Source of the DNA: Tardiphaga sp. 709
Lineage (GTDB): Bacteria > Pseudomonadota > Alphaproteobacteria > Rhizobiales > Xanthobacteraceae
Assembly: GCF_032401055.1 (NCBI RefSeq)
Contig: NZ_CP135529.1
Coordinates: 3,346,501 to 3,410,500 of the forward strand
Reading direction: 5' to 3'
DNA: 64,000 bases
The number at the start of each line of letters is the position of its first letter. Positions within the stretch are counted from its first letter, which is position 1. The notes under the pieces are model-generated. The model did not search any database and was not told the DNA's origin. It saw only the letters and a list, made by a program, of their open reading frames with translations. Positions 1-9,710 of this stretch are shown one piece after another. The position numbers and the translations under genes were made by a program.

Positions 1-1095
1 TTCGGTCCTGTGACGCTGGTCCTCATGGGGTCGGTTTTTGCCGCACTACTCGCCGGCACATCCTGGTACTTCTACACGAAACATCGCCTGCTGATCGACT
101 TCACCTATCCCCTGTTCTCGACCACGCTGATCTATCTCACGCTCATCTTCAGCAATTTCGTGCGCGAGCAGGCGCAGCGCCGCCGCATCCGATCCGCTTT
201 CAGTCAGTATCTGTCGCCGGCGCTGGTGGCTCAGCTCGCCCAGTCGCCGGAGAAACTGGTGCTTGGCGGCGAGGAACGCGAGATGACCATCATGTTCTCG
301 GACGTACGCGGCTTCACGACCATCTCCGAGTCCTACAAGCACGATCCGCATGGCCTGACCACGCTGATGAACCGCTTCCTCACGCCGCTGACCAATGCGA
401 TCCTCGATCGCAAGGGCACCATCGACAAATATATGGGCGACGCCATCATGGCGTTCTGGAATGCGCCGCTCGACGACGGTCAGCACCAGATCAATGCCTG
501 CCACGCCGCCCTCGACATGCTGGAGCGCATCGACGCGCTGAACAAGCTGCGCCAGACCGAGGCCGAGAATGGCGGCCATGTCTACATCCCGATCAATGTC
601 GGCATCGGCCTCAATACCGGCATTTGCGTCGTCGGCAATATGGGATCGGACCTTCGTTTCGACTATTCGGTGCTCGGCGACAGCGTCAATCTGGCCTCGC
701 GTCTCGAAGGCCAGTCAAAGGAATACGGCTTTCCGATCATCGTGGGCTCGAAGACCGCACTCGCCGTCAGGGACAGGTTCGCCATTCTCGAACTCGATTT
801 CATCATGGTGAAGGGGAAGAAAGAACCGGAAGTGATCTACGCCATCGCCGGACGTGAGGACGTGACGCATTCGGAACGCTTCCAGACGCTGCGCAACCTG
901 ACCATCGAGATGCTGGCCTGCTATCGTAGTCGCGACTGGGACGACGCGTTGTACGCCATCGAGCGCGGTCGCAATTCCGATGTCGCGAATGCGCTCGAGA
1001 AGCTCTACGAGCTCTATGAGAAACGCATCCGCGCCTATCAGGAGACCCCGCCACCAGCGGACTGGAACGGCTCGTTTGCATTGCTGACGAAGTGA
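1..1095 (+). CDS. Class III adenylate/guanylate cyclase, CHASE2 type, 5' end missing
   Basis: The frame is open from the first base, so the N-terminus lies outside the window. The visible part begins with two hydrophobic helices (about residues 1-25 and 34-50), as expected for the membrane end of a CHASE2 sensor. A class III cyclase domain follows. The first metal aspartate is in FSDVRGF and the second in DKYMGDAIMAFW. A substrate-type aspartate lies in RFDYSVLGD, the transition-state Asn and Arg in DSVNLASRLE, and an adenine-type lysine in VKGKK. All catalytic positions look intact, so an active enzyme making cAMP is likely; cGMP cannot be excluded. The extracellular ligand is unknown because the sensor is cut off. 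Confidence 0.9.
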   Translation, partial: FGPVTLVLMGSVFAALLAGTSWYFYTKHRLLIDFTYPLFSTTLIYLTLIFSNFVREQAQRRRIRSAFSQYLSPALVAQLAQSPEKLVLGGEEREMTIMFSDVRGFTTISESYKHDPHGLTTLMNRFLTPLTNAILDRKGTIDKYMGDAIMAFWNAPLDDGQHQINACHAALDMLERIDALNKLRQTEAENGGHVYIPINVGIGLNTGICVVGNMGSDLRFDYSVLGDSVNLASRLEGQSKEYGFPIIVGSKTALAVRDRFAILELDFIMVKGKKEPEVIYAIAGREDVTHSERFQTLRNLTIEMLACYRSRDWDDALYAIERGRNSDVANALEKLYELYEKRIRAYQETPPPADWNGSFALLTK

Positions 1096-1737
1096 GCCGT
1101 CATTTCGGAACGCGACCCCTGGCTCAGTAATCGTTTGAACTTCAGGCAGCCACGCGCTTCAGACATGCGACATCGCCCCTGTTGTTTGCGGCGCGGGGGC
1201 GCCGTCGTGTCTTGCATTCCCACCCCCTGTTGAGAGGGCGTGCGGAACGCCGGGTGCCCGTTGCACCCTTGGGCCTGATGCCATGCGGTCTTCCGCAGGG
1301 GTAATGCATCAGGACTTTCGGAGGCGCCGAGCAAGTGCCCGACGTTCCGCATACGGTGTTTTTTCGGTTGCTTGCGCGTTGCCATGGCGAACGATCCGAT
1401 CACCAAAATTACAGTCCCAAGGCGAAGGGACAAGGTGCCTCAAGCGAGAAAGCCGGACGCATTTCAATTTGGTCGTCCGTCACACTGTCCAGGGGTCTTT
1501 CCATCCCAAGGTCGGCCGTCTCCTTGCCAGTGGCAGTGCTGGCGCAGATCCGTCCTGCCCGAAGACAGACGTCACCCATGAACCGCGTAACGCCGCATCT
1601 CCGGCGTCCACCGCACCCTGCCCCGCGAACGTGACGATCGCGATCGCCCCTCTCGGTGGGGCAGGACAAAGGGGAATATAAACCTGATGGAGATGCTGTC
1701 AACGGGGGATAGGAAAAAATGTTTGACGCAACCTCGG
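1096..1737. other. Gap without convincing gene; several frames open at once
   Basis: No frame here has a credible start, domain or ribosome binding site, although frames on both strands stay open for 90-137 codons. The open frames are low-complexity and rich in Arg, Ser and Pro, as in translated non-coding GC-rich DNA. The stretch may be a multicopy intergenic element or hold a non-coding RNA. It ends against the palindromic repeats that start near 1745. Confidence 0.5.
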
Positions 1738-1744
1738 CCACACC

Positions 1745-1940
1745 CGTCATTCCGGGGCGCGAGGAGACGCCGAAGGCGGCGTATCGCGAACCCGGAATCC
1801 CGACCTGTTTTGCGCTGAACACTCCCGGATTCCGGGTTCACACTTCAGCGGCTTCGCCGCTTTCGTGTGCCCCGGAATGACAGTGGAAACTCAGGGTTCG
1901 CGCTCTGCCGGCTTCGCCGGCGACGCGCCCCGGAATGACG
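1745..1940. repeat. Cluster of extragenic palindromic repeats
   Basis: The motif GTCATTCCGGGGCG at 1745-1758 recurs inverted as GCCCCGGAATGAC at 1869-1881 and again at 1927-1939. Inside is a 12-bp perfect inverted repeat, GAACCCGGAATC (1788-1799) with GATTCCGGGTTC (1828-1839). Two GC-rich mini-hairpins with CTTCG loops lie at 1847-1861 and 1907-1921. Such mirrored elements are common between genes in Bradyrhizobium and relatives. The function is unknown; transcript stabilisation or IS-related amplification is possible. Confidence 0.75.
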
Positions 1941-2019
1941 ATGGGGATGAACATGTCAGGCTTCCCCGCTCCCCCACTCAGAGTGTTTGAGAACGACGAA
2001 ACGGGACAACGGCGGCGCG

Positions 2020-2622
2020 TCAGATCTCCCGGAGCGCCCGCATGCTGGGCACGCTGACTTCGGCCAGCTTCAGATTGTCTTCGTTCTGGTCGATCGCCAC
2101 ATATTGCCCGTCCCAATAGGTCAGCGCGGTATGCGGGACGGAGGTGATGACATCACGGACGCGGCCTATGACGATGGCGTGGGAGTGGCGCTCGATGACT
2201 TCCTCGACGTCGCAATCGATCGCCGTAAGGCTGCCGGTCAGCAGCGGCACGCCGGTTGCCCGGGTCACCCACTGCGCGCCGACGAAACGTTCTGCACCCT
2301 TCAATCCGCCCTTGCCCGAAAACCGCTCAGCCACGTCGAGCTGATCGGCCGACAGAATATTGACACCGAAGGCGCCGTAGCGCTGTAGCAGCGGCCAGGA
2401 CGACGACTCCCGGTTGACGCTGACAATCAGCGTCGGCGGATCGACCGACAGCGACGAGACCGACGTCACCGTCATGCCGGTGATATCCTTGCCGCGCCCT
2501 ACGGTGATCACGCTGACGCCGCCAGCCAGCACCCGCATGGCGCCGCGGAATTCCTGCGAAGAGACCTCACGACCAGAGGAAACCTCACGATCGACAACGA
2601 TGTTACGAACGACGGAATTCAT
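2020..2622 (-). CDS. Flavin reductase (split-barrel family), partner of SsuD
   Basis: This 200-residue protein has the FMN-binding split-barrel flavin reductase pattern, with conserved stretches such as GVSVITVG, GMTVTSVSSLS, PPTLIVSVN, FGVNILS and HSHAIVIGRV. It would reduce FMN with NAD(P)H and supply FMNH2 to the sulfonate monooxygenase. It is not of the flavodoxin-like SsuE type found in E. coli. The ATG at 2622 was chosen because homology begins just after it; upstream codons run into ssuB. It is last in a minus-strand operon, 25 bases after ssuB. Its role as SsuD partner is inferred from position. Confidence 0.88.
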   Translation of the reverse strand: MNSVVRNIVVDREVSSGREVSSQEFRGAMRVLAGGVSVITVGRGKDITGMTVTSVSSLSVDPPTLIVSVNRESSSWPLLQRYGAFGVNILSADQLDVAERFSGKGGLKGAERFVGAQWVTRATGVPLLTGSLTAIDCDVEEVIERHSHAIVIGRVRDVITSVPHTALTYWDGQYVAIDQNEDNLKLAEVSVPSMRALREI

Positions 2623-2647
2623 GGCAGCCTCGCAGGTCACAATGGTC

Positions 2648-3505
2648 TCACAAGCCAGTGGCGTCGGCTCCCGGGCCGAGCAGATTGCGCAGGATCGAAC
2701 CTTCCAGCGCCGCAAGATCTGCCGAGCCGCGCTGCCGCGGCCGGGCGATATCGACATTGATATCGTGTGCGATACGGCCATCTTCAATCACCAGCACGCG
2801 ATCCGCCAGCGCCACGGCCTCGGACACGTCATGCGTCACCAGAATCGAGGTGAAGGTCTGGTCGTGCCACACGCGGCCGAGCAACTGCTGCATCGAAATA
2901 CGCGTCAGCGCATCGAGTGCACCGAGCGGCTCGTCGAGCGCCAGCACGCGCGGATGACTAACAAGTGCGCGAGCCAGCGCGACACGCTGCTTCTGGCCAC
3001 CAGACAGAACGGACGGCCATTGATCGCGCTTCTCGGCGAGGCCGACTTCCGTCAATGCACTTTCAGCGCGCGCCTTGGCATCGGCCGATGTCCGGTCGGT
3101 ACCCAGGCCAACTTCCACATTCGAGAGCACGCTGGCCCATGGCAACAGGCGCGGTTCCTGGAACATCACCCGGATGTCCTCCGCGCGGGTTTCCTCACCA
3201 AAGCTGATCGTGCCGGCGGTCGGCGCGTCGAGGCCTGCGATCAGGCGGAGCAGCGTGCTCTTGCCGCAGCCACTCTGCCCGACGATGGCCACGAACTGGC
3301 CGTCAGGAATATGCAGATCGACGCCGCGCAGCACTTCATTGCTGCCGAAGGATTTGCGGAGACCGCGGATGGTGAGCGACAGACCGCGCGACTTCTGCTC
3401 GGACGGACGCCGCGCCTGCGTGGCAAGGGCCTGTTCGAAATCGACGGGCGCATCGATGACCTGAGCATCGGCATGGCTGAGGCGAAGAGACTGTTGCACT
3501 GTCAT
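2648..3505 (-). CDS. ssuB: Aliphatic sulfonate ABC transporter, ATP-binding protein
   Basis: This 285-residue ATPase energises sulfonate import at the inner membrane. It shows Walker A GQSGCGKS (76-83), Q-loop [13 protein letters not shown] (about 114-126), the signature LSGGQKQR (about 167-174), Walker B VLALDEP and the H-loop ILVTHD. The first 40 residues are a poorly conserved extension. ATG 3505 is used because upstream in-frame codons overlap ssuC in another frame. It follows ssuC by 26 bases. Assignment to sulfonates rather than nitrate or taurine relies on the adjacent ssuD. Confidence 0.9.
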   Translation of the reverse strand: MTVQQSLRLSHADAQVIDAPVDFEQALATQARRPSEQKSRGLSLTIRGLRKSFGSNEVLRGVDLHIPDGQFVAIVGQSGCGKSTLLRLIAGLDAPTAGTISFGEETRAEDIRVMFQEPRLLPWASVLSNVEVGLGTDRTSADAKARAESALTEVGLAEKRDQWPSVLSGGQKQRVALARALVSHPRVLALDEPLGALDALTRISMQQLLGRVWHDQTFTSILVTHDVSEAVALADRVLVIEDGRIAHDINVDIARPRQRGSADLAALEGSILRNLLGPGADATGL

Positions 3506-3531
3506 TTCAAATTCTCGCTTCCGAATTTCGC

Positions 3532-4338
3532 TCAGTGTTTCTGAAAGGCCGGATGCCAGGACAATGTCAGCCGTTCCAGCGCGCGCGAGGCGCTGTCGGC
3601 GACCTTGCCCAGCAGGGCATAGATCAGGATGCTCAGCACCACGACGTCGATCTGCATGAATTCGCGCGCCTGCATCGCCATGTAGCCAAGGCCCGACGAG
3701 GCCGCGATGGTTTCGGCCACGATGAGCGTCAGCCACATAATGCCGAGCGCAAAGCGCACGCCGACGAAGATCGACGGCAGCGCGCCCGGGAAGATCACCC
3801 GGCGGAACAGTTCGCTGTTGCGCATGCCATAGATGCGGCCCATCTCGATCAGCTGCGGATCAACCGTGCGAATGCCGTGCAGCGTGTTGAGATAGATCGG
3901 GAAGAATACGCCAAGCGCGACTAGGAACAGCTTGGCCGATTCATCGATGCCGAACCACAGGATCACCAGCGGGATCAGCGCCAGATGCGGCACGTTGCGC
4001 ACCATCTGCAGCGTCGTGTCGGTGAGCTTGCTGCTGAGCTGGGACAGACCGTTGGCCAGACCGAAGGCAAAGCCGATGGTGCCGCCGATCAGGAAGCCGA
4101 CGGATGCACGCCAGAACGACACCCAGATATTCTGGGCGAGTTCGCCCGAGACCAGCAGCTTCCACCCGGCCAAGGCAACATCGGTCGGTGCCGGCATCAC
4201 CCGCGCCGGCACGTAGCCGGTGACGCACGCGGCCTGCCAGACGAGCAAGATGACCAGTGGCACGATCCATTGGGTCAGGCCATCGATGCGCGGCAAACGA
4301 AAGCTGCGAACGCGGGGAAGGATTTCAACGATGCTCAT
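3532..4338 (-). CDS. ssuC: Aliphatic sulfonate ABC transporter, permease
   Basis: This 268-residue membrane protein has about six hydrophobic helices, starting with [18 protein letters not shown] (about residues 25-42). A cytoplasmic EAA-type loop around [20 protein letters not shown] would contact SsuB. It belongs to the BPD-transporter inner-membrane family and forms the import channel. It sits 18 bases after ssuD and 26 before ssuB, so it is co-transcribed. No periplasmic binding protein (SsuA) is encoded next to it, so one must come from elsewhere in the genome. Confidence 0.9.
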   Translation of the reverse strand: MSIVEILPRVRSFRLPRIDGLTQWIVPLVILLVWQAACVTGYVPARVMPAPTDVALAGWKLLVSGELAQNIWVSFWRASVGFLIGGTIGFAFGLANGLSQLSSKLTDTTLQMVRNVPHLALIPLVILWFGIDESAKLFLVALGVFFPIYLNTLHGIRTVDPQLIEMGRIYGMRNSELFRRVIFPGALPSIFVGVRFALGIMWLTLIVAETIAASSGLGYMAMQAREFMQIDVVVLSILIYALLGKVADSASRALERLTLSWHPAFQKH

Positions 4339-4356
4339 GATGGGTGCCTGTCGGAA

Positions 4357-5514
4357 TTACGAGGCGCTCTGCGCGCGATGCTCATTGGCGACGATTTCGC
4401 CGATCGGGCCAGTGCGCGAACGTAGCGATGTGACGTTGTCGTGCTGTTGCAGCGACAGCAGCGGGAAGACCAGCTCGGCGAAGCGATAGGCTTCCTCGAG
4501 ATGCGGATAGCCGGACATGATGAAGGTATCGACGCCGACGTCCTGATATTCCTTGATGCGCGCCGCCACCGTCTGCGCATCGCCGACCAGCGCCGTACCG
4601 GCTCCGCCACGCACGAGGCCAACGCCGGCCCAGAGATTCGGGCTGATCTCGAGCTTGTCGCGACGTCCGCCATGCAGCTGCATCATGCGCTGCTGGCCGA
4701 CCGAGTCCTGCCGCGCCAATGTCTTCTGCGCGTTGGCGATGACGTCGTCGGTGACATATTGAATGAGTTCGTCGGCAGCCTTCCATGCCGCCTCATTGGT
4801 CTCGCGCACGACCACATGAAGACGGATGCCGAAAGACAGCTTGCGGCCGCGCTTCTCGGCAGCAGCCTTGACGCGCGCAACCTTCTCGGCGACCAGCGCC
4901 GGCGGCTCGCCCCAGGTGAGATATTTGTCGACGGTGTCCACCGCGACATCGATGCCGGCATCCGACGAGCCGCCGAAATACAGCGGCGGGCGCGGCGACT
5001 GCACCGGCGGGAAAATCAGGCGACCGTCCTCGATCTGGATGTGCTTGCCCTGGACATTGACGGTCTTGCCGGCCAACAGGTCGTTATAGACGTTGAGGAA
5101 TTCGCGGGTGACGGCATAGCGCTCGTCATGCGGCAGGAAGATGCCGTCGCCCTTGTTCTCGACGGGATCGCCGCCGGTCACGACATTGATCAGGAGACGA
5201 CCGTTGGTGACGCGGTCCAGGGTTGCGGTCATGCGTGCGGCGACGCTCGGCGATTGCAGGCCCGGTCGGACGGCGACGAGATAGCGAAGCTGTTCGGTCC
5301 ACGGAGCCACAGCGGATGCGACGACCCAGGAGTCTTCGCAGCTTCGCCCGGTCGGCAGCAGCACGCCGAAATAGCCCAGCTGATCGGCGGCCTGCGCGAT
5401 CTGACGGAGATATTTGAAGTCGATCTCGCGCGCACCATGGGTCGATGCCAAATAGCGTCCATCGCCGTGGGTCGGCAGGAACCAGAGAACATTGGCTTTT
5501 GATGGATTGCTCAT
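4357..5514 (-). CDS. ssuD: FMNH2-dependent alkanesulfonate monooxygenase
   Basis: This 385-residue luciferase-like TIM-barrel monooxygenase cleaves alkanesulfonates to aldehyde and sulfite for sulfur supply. Family segments are visible: [13 protein letters not shown] near the N-terminus, [24 protein letters not shown], and [17 protein letters not shown] near the C-terminus. Length matches the family. ATG 5514 begins the conserved region; an in-frame codon further upstream would add 13 unconserved residues. It is first in the ssuDCB-reductase operon, so the promoter should lie between 5515 and the divergent GGDEF-EAL gene. Confidence 0.93.
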   Translation of the reverse strand: MSNPSKANVLWFLPTHGDGRYLASTHGAREIDFKYLRQIAQAADQLGYFGVLLPTGRSCEDSWVVASAVAPWTEQLRYLVAVRPGLQSPSVAARMTATLDRVTNGRLLINVVTGGDPVENKGDGIFLPHDERYAVTREFLNVYNDLLAGKTVNVQGKHIQIEDGRLIFPPVQSPRPPLYFGGSSDAGIDVAVDTVDKYLTWGEPPALVAEKVARVKAAAEKRGRKLSFGIRLHVVVRETNEAAWKAADELIQYVTDDVIANAQKTLARQDSVGQQRMMQLHGGRRDKLEISPNLWAGVGLVRGGAGTALVGDAQTVAARIKEYQDVGVDTFIMSGYPHLEEAYRFAELVFPLLSLQQHDNVTSLRSRTGPIGEIVANEHRAQSAS

Positions 5515-6003
5515 CGGTGACGTCTCTCTCGCATCGGGCGACCATTGCGGCACCGCGAGAGGATGGTGTCATGACATAAGTCTGTCGAGTGGCCCGGGAA
5601 AATAGCGACGCGCGCACTGTGACTTACGTCAATGACGAGGCGTTCCTTTCAAACTTCCGGGCATATGCAGCGCATTTTTCTCCGCCAATCTTGCATCCCG
5701 CAGCGATCACAACCGCGTGGGTCGGAATGCAAGGGCCCGACCGGCGATCAGTGCGACCGAGTGGAGAATTTTATGCTGAGATCGCGGTGTATGACATTCA
5801 GATTGTTTTGCTCAAAGGCTCATCATGAGAATGATCGTGCAGGCCGTCATTGAGCAATCTGGCGCTTTCGCCGCCGTCGTTGACGCTTTGTTAATGACGT
5901 CAGCACCGCTACCGCTCCAAATCGTGCGGCATTTACACAACTACCCGCGTTTTGCGAACCGATTTAACCAAATCGACAAGGCGTTTTGCGAGGCTCGGCC
6001 ACC
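5515..6003. other. Divergent intergenic region, ssuD and GGDEF-EAL promoters expected
   Basis: About 490 bases separate two divergent genes. It is more AT-rich than the flanking genes, especially near 5870-5975. Short frames here lack good starts or family features. I see no clear operator, terminator or riboswitch; promoters for both neighbours presumably lie here. Confidence 0.5.
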
Positions 6004-7848
6004 ATGCAGAACGCATCCGCCCCAGGCTCGTCGGCCTCTCCAATGGACAGTGACCGCCCGACCGCAACCTCTTCCACCGAGGCTGCTACCGGATTCGCGG
6101 ATAGCGACGCCGCGCACGAATTGGAGATGTTGCGCGAGATCGTACGCATGCTACCGGCCTCCGTCACTGTGCAAGACGATCAGGGCGACTTTCTGCTGGT
6201 GAACGATGCCGCGGCAATCCAGTTCAATGCATCGGCAGACCAGTTCAACAGACCCGATCCGCAATCGGATTTTCTGGTGCAGGCACTGGCGCATCGACGC
6301 GCGACTGCACTCGACCTGCTGCAATCCGGCCGCTCCGCGGTGTTCGAGGAACGCGTCAATTCCGAACGCGACAGGCGGGTATTCCTGACCACACATCGCC
6401 CGGCGCGAATCGGTGACCGCAGCGTGATACTGTCCAGCGCCACCGACGTGAGCCGGCAGAAGGAGATGGAAGAAGAGCTGTTTCGCCGCGCTTATTACGA
6501 CGAATTGACCGATCTGCCGACGCGGCGCGTGATCGAGAAACATGTCGGCGACATCATTGGCCATTCCGGCGAGACATCACATTTCGCGCTGGCCTTCCTC
6601 GACATCGACAATTTCAAGCACATCAACGACTATTACGGTCACAGCGTCGGTGATGCGCTGCTGGTGCAGTTCGCCAAGCGGCTGGCGCTCGACCTGCGCG
6701 GCACCGACATGCTGTCGCGCATCTCCGGTGATGAATTCCTGCTGCTGCTGAACCCGATCCAGAGCCAGCAGGAGGTCGCCGAATATCTGGAACTGCTAGT
6801 ACAGCGGCTGCGCGCGCCGTTCTTCATCGACGGATCCGAAGTATTCGCCTCCGCCTCGATCGGTGTCAGCCTCTATCCCGAACACGGCCGCAACTACGAC
6901 GCGCTGCATCAAAACGCCGATATCGCGATGTATCGCGTGAAGAATGAGACCAAGGGCGCTGCGGTGTTCTTCGACTCCAGCATGGAGAGCGAGGCGCTGA
7001 CCCGCATGGCCACCGAACAGTCATTGCGGCTGGCGATTCTCGACAAGCGGTTCTGCTGCGCGTTTCAGCCGAAGGTCGATATCCGCAGCCTGGAGATCAA
7101 GGGTATCGAGGCCCTGGTGCGGCTGCGTAACGACGATGGCGTGATCCAGGCGCCCAGCACCTTCATCAATCTGGCCGTCGAACTCGGCCTGATTGACGAG
7201 CTCACCCATCTGGTGCTCGCCGAGATCATGAAGTCGATCGACCTGATCGACGAGACCTTCGGCGCCACGGCCAGTATCAGCATCAATGTTGCCGCCAAAC
7301 AGGCTGGCAATCCGGAATTCATGCGCGCCTTTGCGAGGGCGATCGAGGAGACAGGCTGCCCGACGCGCTTCATGGTCGAAGTGACCGAAGACGCATTCGT
7401 CGCCAAGACGCATTTCCAGGACGACATCCTGCCGATGTTCCGCGCGCTCGGCGTCGGCATCTCTATCGACGATTTCGGCGTCGGCTATTCGTCGCTGTCG
7501 GCGCTGGCGGATATCACCGCCGACGAAATCAAGATCGACCGCTCCTTCATTACGGACATTCACAAGCGCCCGCGCAGCCGGGGCATCCTCCGCGCCATCG
7601 AGTCGCTCAGCGAAGCGCTGGGCATGACGGTGATCGCCGAAGGCGTCGAGACCTTCGAGGAACTGGCCTATCTTCAGGCCGCAACCAAGATCCGCTATGC
7701 GCAGGGCTATTATTTCTCCAAGCCGATTTTTCTGGAAGAACTGCAGCCCCAGGCGCGCACCAGTAGCGACGTGCGCAGCGCACCATCGGCTCGCCCGGCA
7801 GCAGATGCCCGCCCGGCCTATTCCCGCTCCGGTGGACGGGGCTCCTAG
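6004..7848 (+). CDS. PAS-GGDEF-EAL cyclic-di-GMP enzyme
   Basis: This 614-residue cytoplasmic protein has a PAS-like domain (about 40-150), a GGDEF domain (about 160-325) and an EAL domain (about 335-590). The cyclase signature is SGDEF (241-245), a tolerated variant of GGDEF. An RxxD product-inhibition site, RGTD (232-235), sits at the usual five-residue spacing before it. The EAL domain keeps EAL (369-371), NVAAKQ, EVTED, DDFGVGYSS, the KID lysine and EGVE, so the phosphodiesterase half also looks active. It may make or break c-di-GMP depending on the PAS signal. ATG 6004 is preferred over an in-frame TTG at 5986. The C-terminal 30 residues are low-complexity. Confidence 0.92.
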   Translation: MQNASAPGSSASPMDSDRPTATSSTEAATGFADSDAAHELEMLREIVRMLPASVTVQDDQGDFLLVNDAAAIQFNASADQFNRPDPQSDFLVQALAHRRATALDLLQSGRSAVFEERVNSERDRRVFLTTHRPARIGDRSVILSSATDVSRQKEMEEELFRRAYYDELTDLPTRRVIEKHVGDIIGHSGETSHFALAFLDIDNFKHINDYYGHSVGDALLVQFAKRLALDLRGTDMLSRISGDEFLLLLNPIQSQQEVAEYLELLVQRLRAPFFIDGSEVFASASIGVSLYPEHGRNYDALHQNADIAMYRVKNETKGAAVFFDSSMESEALTRMATEQSLRLAILDKRFCCAFQPKVDIRSLEIKGIEALVRLRNDDGVIQAPSTFINLAVELGLIDELTHLVLAEIMKSIDLIDETFGATASISINVAAKQAGNPEFMRAFARAIEETGCPTRFMVEVTEDAFVAKTHFQDDILPMFRALGVGISIDDFGVGYSSLSALADITADEIKIDRSFITDIHKRPRSRGILRAIESLSEALGMTVIAEGVETFEELAYLQAATKIRYAQGYYFSKPIFLEELQPQARTSSDVRSAPSARPAADARPAYSRSGGRGS

Positions 7849-7860
7849 ACACCCAACTTT

Positions 7861-7947
7861 CGTCATGCCCGGGCTTGTCCCGGGCATCCACGTCTTGGCT
7901 GTAAATGAAGGAAGGCGTGGATGGCCGGGACAAGCCCGGCCATGACG
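7861..7947. repeat. Long extragenic palindrome of Bradyrhizobium type
   Basis: CGTCATG at 7861-7867 returns as CATGACG at 7941-7947. The arms carry GCCCGGGCTTGTCCCGGGC and its near-mirror, and each holds its own small palindrome. The inner arms ATCCACG and CGTGGAT flank a spacer. The whole unit could fold into a long hairpin. Elements like this are abundant between genes of Bradyrhizobium and Rhodopseudomonas. It may also act as a weak terminator for the GGDEF-EAL gene. Confidence 0.8.
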
Positions 7948-8065
7948 GAGCTTTCATACAACCGCCAGCGAGGGCATCACGGCTGGGCGAACTGACCGCC
8001 ATCTTCCGCTTGTTATGCAGGCTATCTATATGACGGTGGCAGCTACGCATCACCAGGGAGCCCCC

Positions 8066-8470
8066 ATGCCCGTCGTCCCGCTGTTTCTGAATATCCTCTG
8101 GATCGTGTTCGGCGGATTGGGAATGGCGGTCGGCTGGCTGATCGCAGCCGTTGTCATGGCCATCACCATCATCGGCCTGCCCTGGGCCCGCGCCGCCTTC
8201 AATATCGCCGCCTATACGCTGCTGCCCTTCGGCCAGCGCGCCGTTGACCGCGAGGCTGTCACCGGCCGCGGCGACATCGGCACGGGCGTGTTCGGCCTGA
8301 TCGGCAATATCATCTGGCTGGTGCTGGCCGGCTGGTGGCTGGCGATCGGCCATCTGCTCGCTGCACTGGCACTGGCCATCACCATCGTCGGCATTCCCTT
8401 TGCCTGGGCACATCTGAAGCTCGCCGGCATCGCGCTCTGGCCGATCGGCAAGGTCATCGTACCGGCCTAA
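8066..8470 (+). CDS. YccF-family inner membrane protein
   Basis: This 134-residue protein has a duplicated YccF domain. Each half has a hydrophobic helix, then the pattern ITIIGLPWARAAFNIA (first) or ITIVGIPFAWAHLKLAG (second), then a short PFG or WPIG segment. The function of the family is not established. ATG 8066 follows CAGGGA at a good distance, so the upstream in-frame ATGs were not used. It stands alone between an intergenic palindrome and the polysaccharide deacetylase. Confidence 0.85.
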   Translation: MPVVPLFLNILWIVFGGLGMAVGWLIAAVVMAITIIGLPWARAAFNIAAYTLLPFGQRAVDREAVTGRGDIGTGVFGLIGNIIWLVLAGWWLAIGHLLAALALAITIVGIPFAWAHLKLAGIALWPIGKVIVPA

Positions 8471-8585
8471 CGCGCATTGCGTTGAACAAATTCAAATTTT
8501 CTCGTTGAGAGTGCGCCGCGCATACGCGTGATTAACTATTTCGCTCAATGGTGAAACGAGGTGGGCCTCGGGCGCCGGAGTGATT

Positions 8586-9647
8586 ATGCGTAAACTTCCT
8601 TTTTTGATCGTTGCAGGTTCTTTCACGGCGGTCGTCGCTGCAGGTGCTGGCGCCTGGCATTTCTTCGGGCCCGCCGGCGCTCAGACCAGCGCGAAAGCGG
8701 ATAAAAGCGAGCTCACCACCGCCTCGATCGACACGCGCGCGCCGAAATCGAATTCGACCGCACCGACCGAACCGCCGCCGCGCGTGCAGGCTGTCGCAGC
8801 CGCACCGGCTGCCGCGCCGATGCCCGCCGCTCCGGCCGTGGAGAAGCGCCCAACCATCGCCAAGCCGGTCTGCAACAATCCGAACGCGCTCGGCGTGTCC
8901 CGCACCGTACAGATCGACACCACCGGCGGCCCCGGCCTCGGCATGTCGCAATATCGCGATTATGACTTCCTGCAGCCCGGTGAAGTCGTGCTGACCTTCG
9001 ATGACGGCCCGTGGCCGGTGACGACGCCTGCCGTGCTGGCTGCGCTCAGCGCGCAATGCGTGCAGGCCGTGTTCTTCCCGATCGGCAAGCATGCCACCTG
9101 GCATCCCGCGGTGTTGAAGCAGGTGATTGCAGCCGGTCATTCGGTTGGCACCCATACCTGGTCGCACCAGAATCTGGCGACCAAGACCCCGCAGGAAGCC
9201 AAGGACGAGATCGAGCGCGGCATCAGCGCCATCACTCTGATGGCCGGCCAGCCGCTGTCGCCCTTCTTCCGCTTCCCGCAATTGCGCCAGAATGCGGAAC
9301 TGAAGGCCTATCTCGCCGAGCGCAATATCGCCGCCTTCTCCATCGACATCGATTCCGAGGACTTCCGCATCCACAATGCCGGCAAGCTGGTCGCCTCGGT
9401 GATGGAAAAGCTGAAGAAGAAGGGCAAAGGCATCATCCTGATGCATGACCTGCACAAGTGGTCTGCGGCTGCCGTGCCGGACCTGCTCGCCCAGCTCAAG
9501 GCCGGCGGTTACAAGGTCGTGCATATCCGCGCCAAGGACACCCTGCCGACGATCGCAAGCTACGACGCCGCCATCGCCGCCGAGCTGCAGCCGGTGAAAA
9601 CCAGCAACGCCCGCCCGATTTCCAACGTGATCCAGACGGTCGACTAG
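8586..9647 (+). CDS. Polysaccharide deacetylase (NodB homology domain), exported
   Basis: This 353-residue protein has an N-terminal hydrophobic segment (about 4-24) that could be a signal or anchor, then an Ala/Pro-rich linker to about residue 95. A carbohydrate esterase 4 domain follows. Motifs are TFDDGP (metal and base aspartates), HTWSHQ (metal histidines), FRFPQLR and ILMHD (catalytic histidine). It should remove acetyl groups from a cell-wall or surface polysaccharide; the substrate cannot be read from sequence. GGAG at 8577-8580 supports ATG 8586. A strong terminator follows at 9679. Confidence 0.9.
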   Translation: MRKLPFLIVAGSFTAVVAAGAGAWHFFGPAGAQTSAKADKSELTTASIDTRAPKSNSTAPTEPPPRVQAVAAAPAAAPMPAAPAVEKRPTIAKPVCNNPNALGVSRTVQIDTTGGPGLGMSQYRDYDFLQPGEVVLTFDDGPWPVTTPAVLAALSAQCVQAVFFPIGKHATWHPAVLKQVIAAGHSVGTHTWSHQNLATKTPQEAKDEIERGISAITLMAGQPLSPFFRFPQLRQNAELKAYLAERNIAAFSIDIDSEDFRIHNAGKLVASVMEKLKKKGKGIILMHDLHKWSAAAVPDLLAQLKAGGYKVVHIRAKDTLPTIASYDAAIAAELQPVKTSNARPISNVIQTVD

Positions 9648-9678
9648 CGCCTGATTCACTCGAGTTGAACCCAATCGA

Positions 9679-9710
9679 GGCCGGGGCGGCACCGCTGCCC
9701 CGGCCTTTTT
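9679..9710 (+). terminator. Rho-independent terminator after the deacetylase
   Basis: GGCCGGGGC (9679-9687) pairs perfectly with GCCCCGGCC (9697-9705) around a 9-base loop. TTTTT follows directly. It ends transcription of the deacetylase gene. Confidence 0.92.

Noticed and set aside
2414-3544. 376-codon plus-strand frame over the ssu operon
   Set aside because: It runs antisense through two recognised genes and has no domain.
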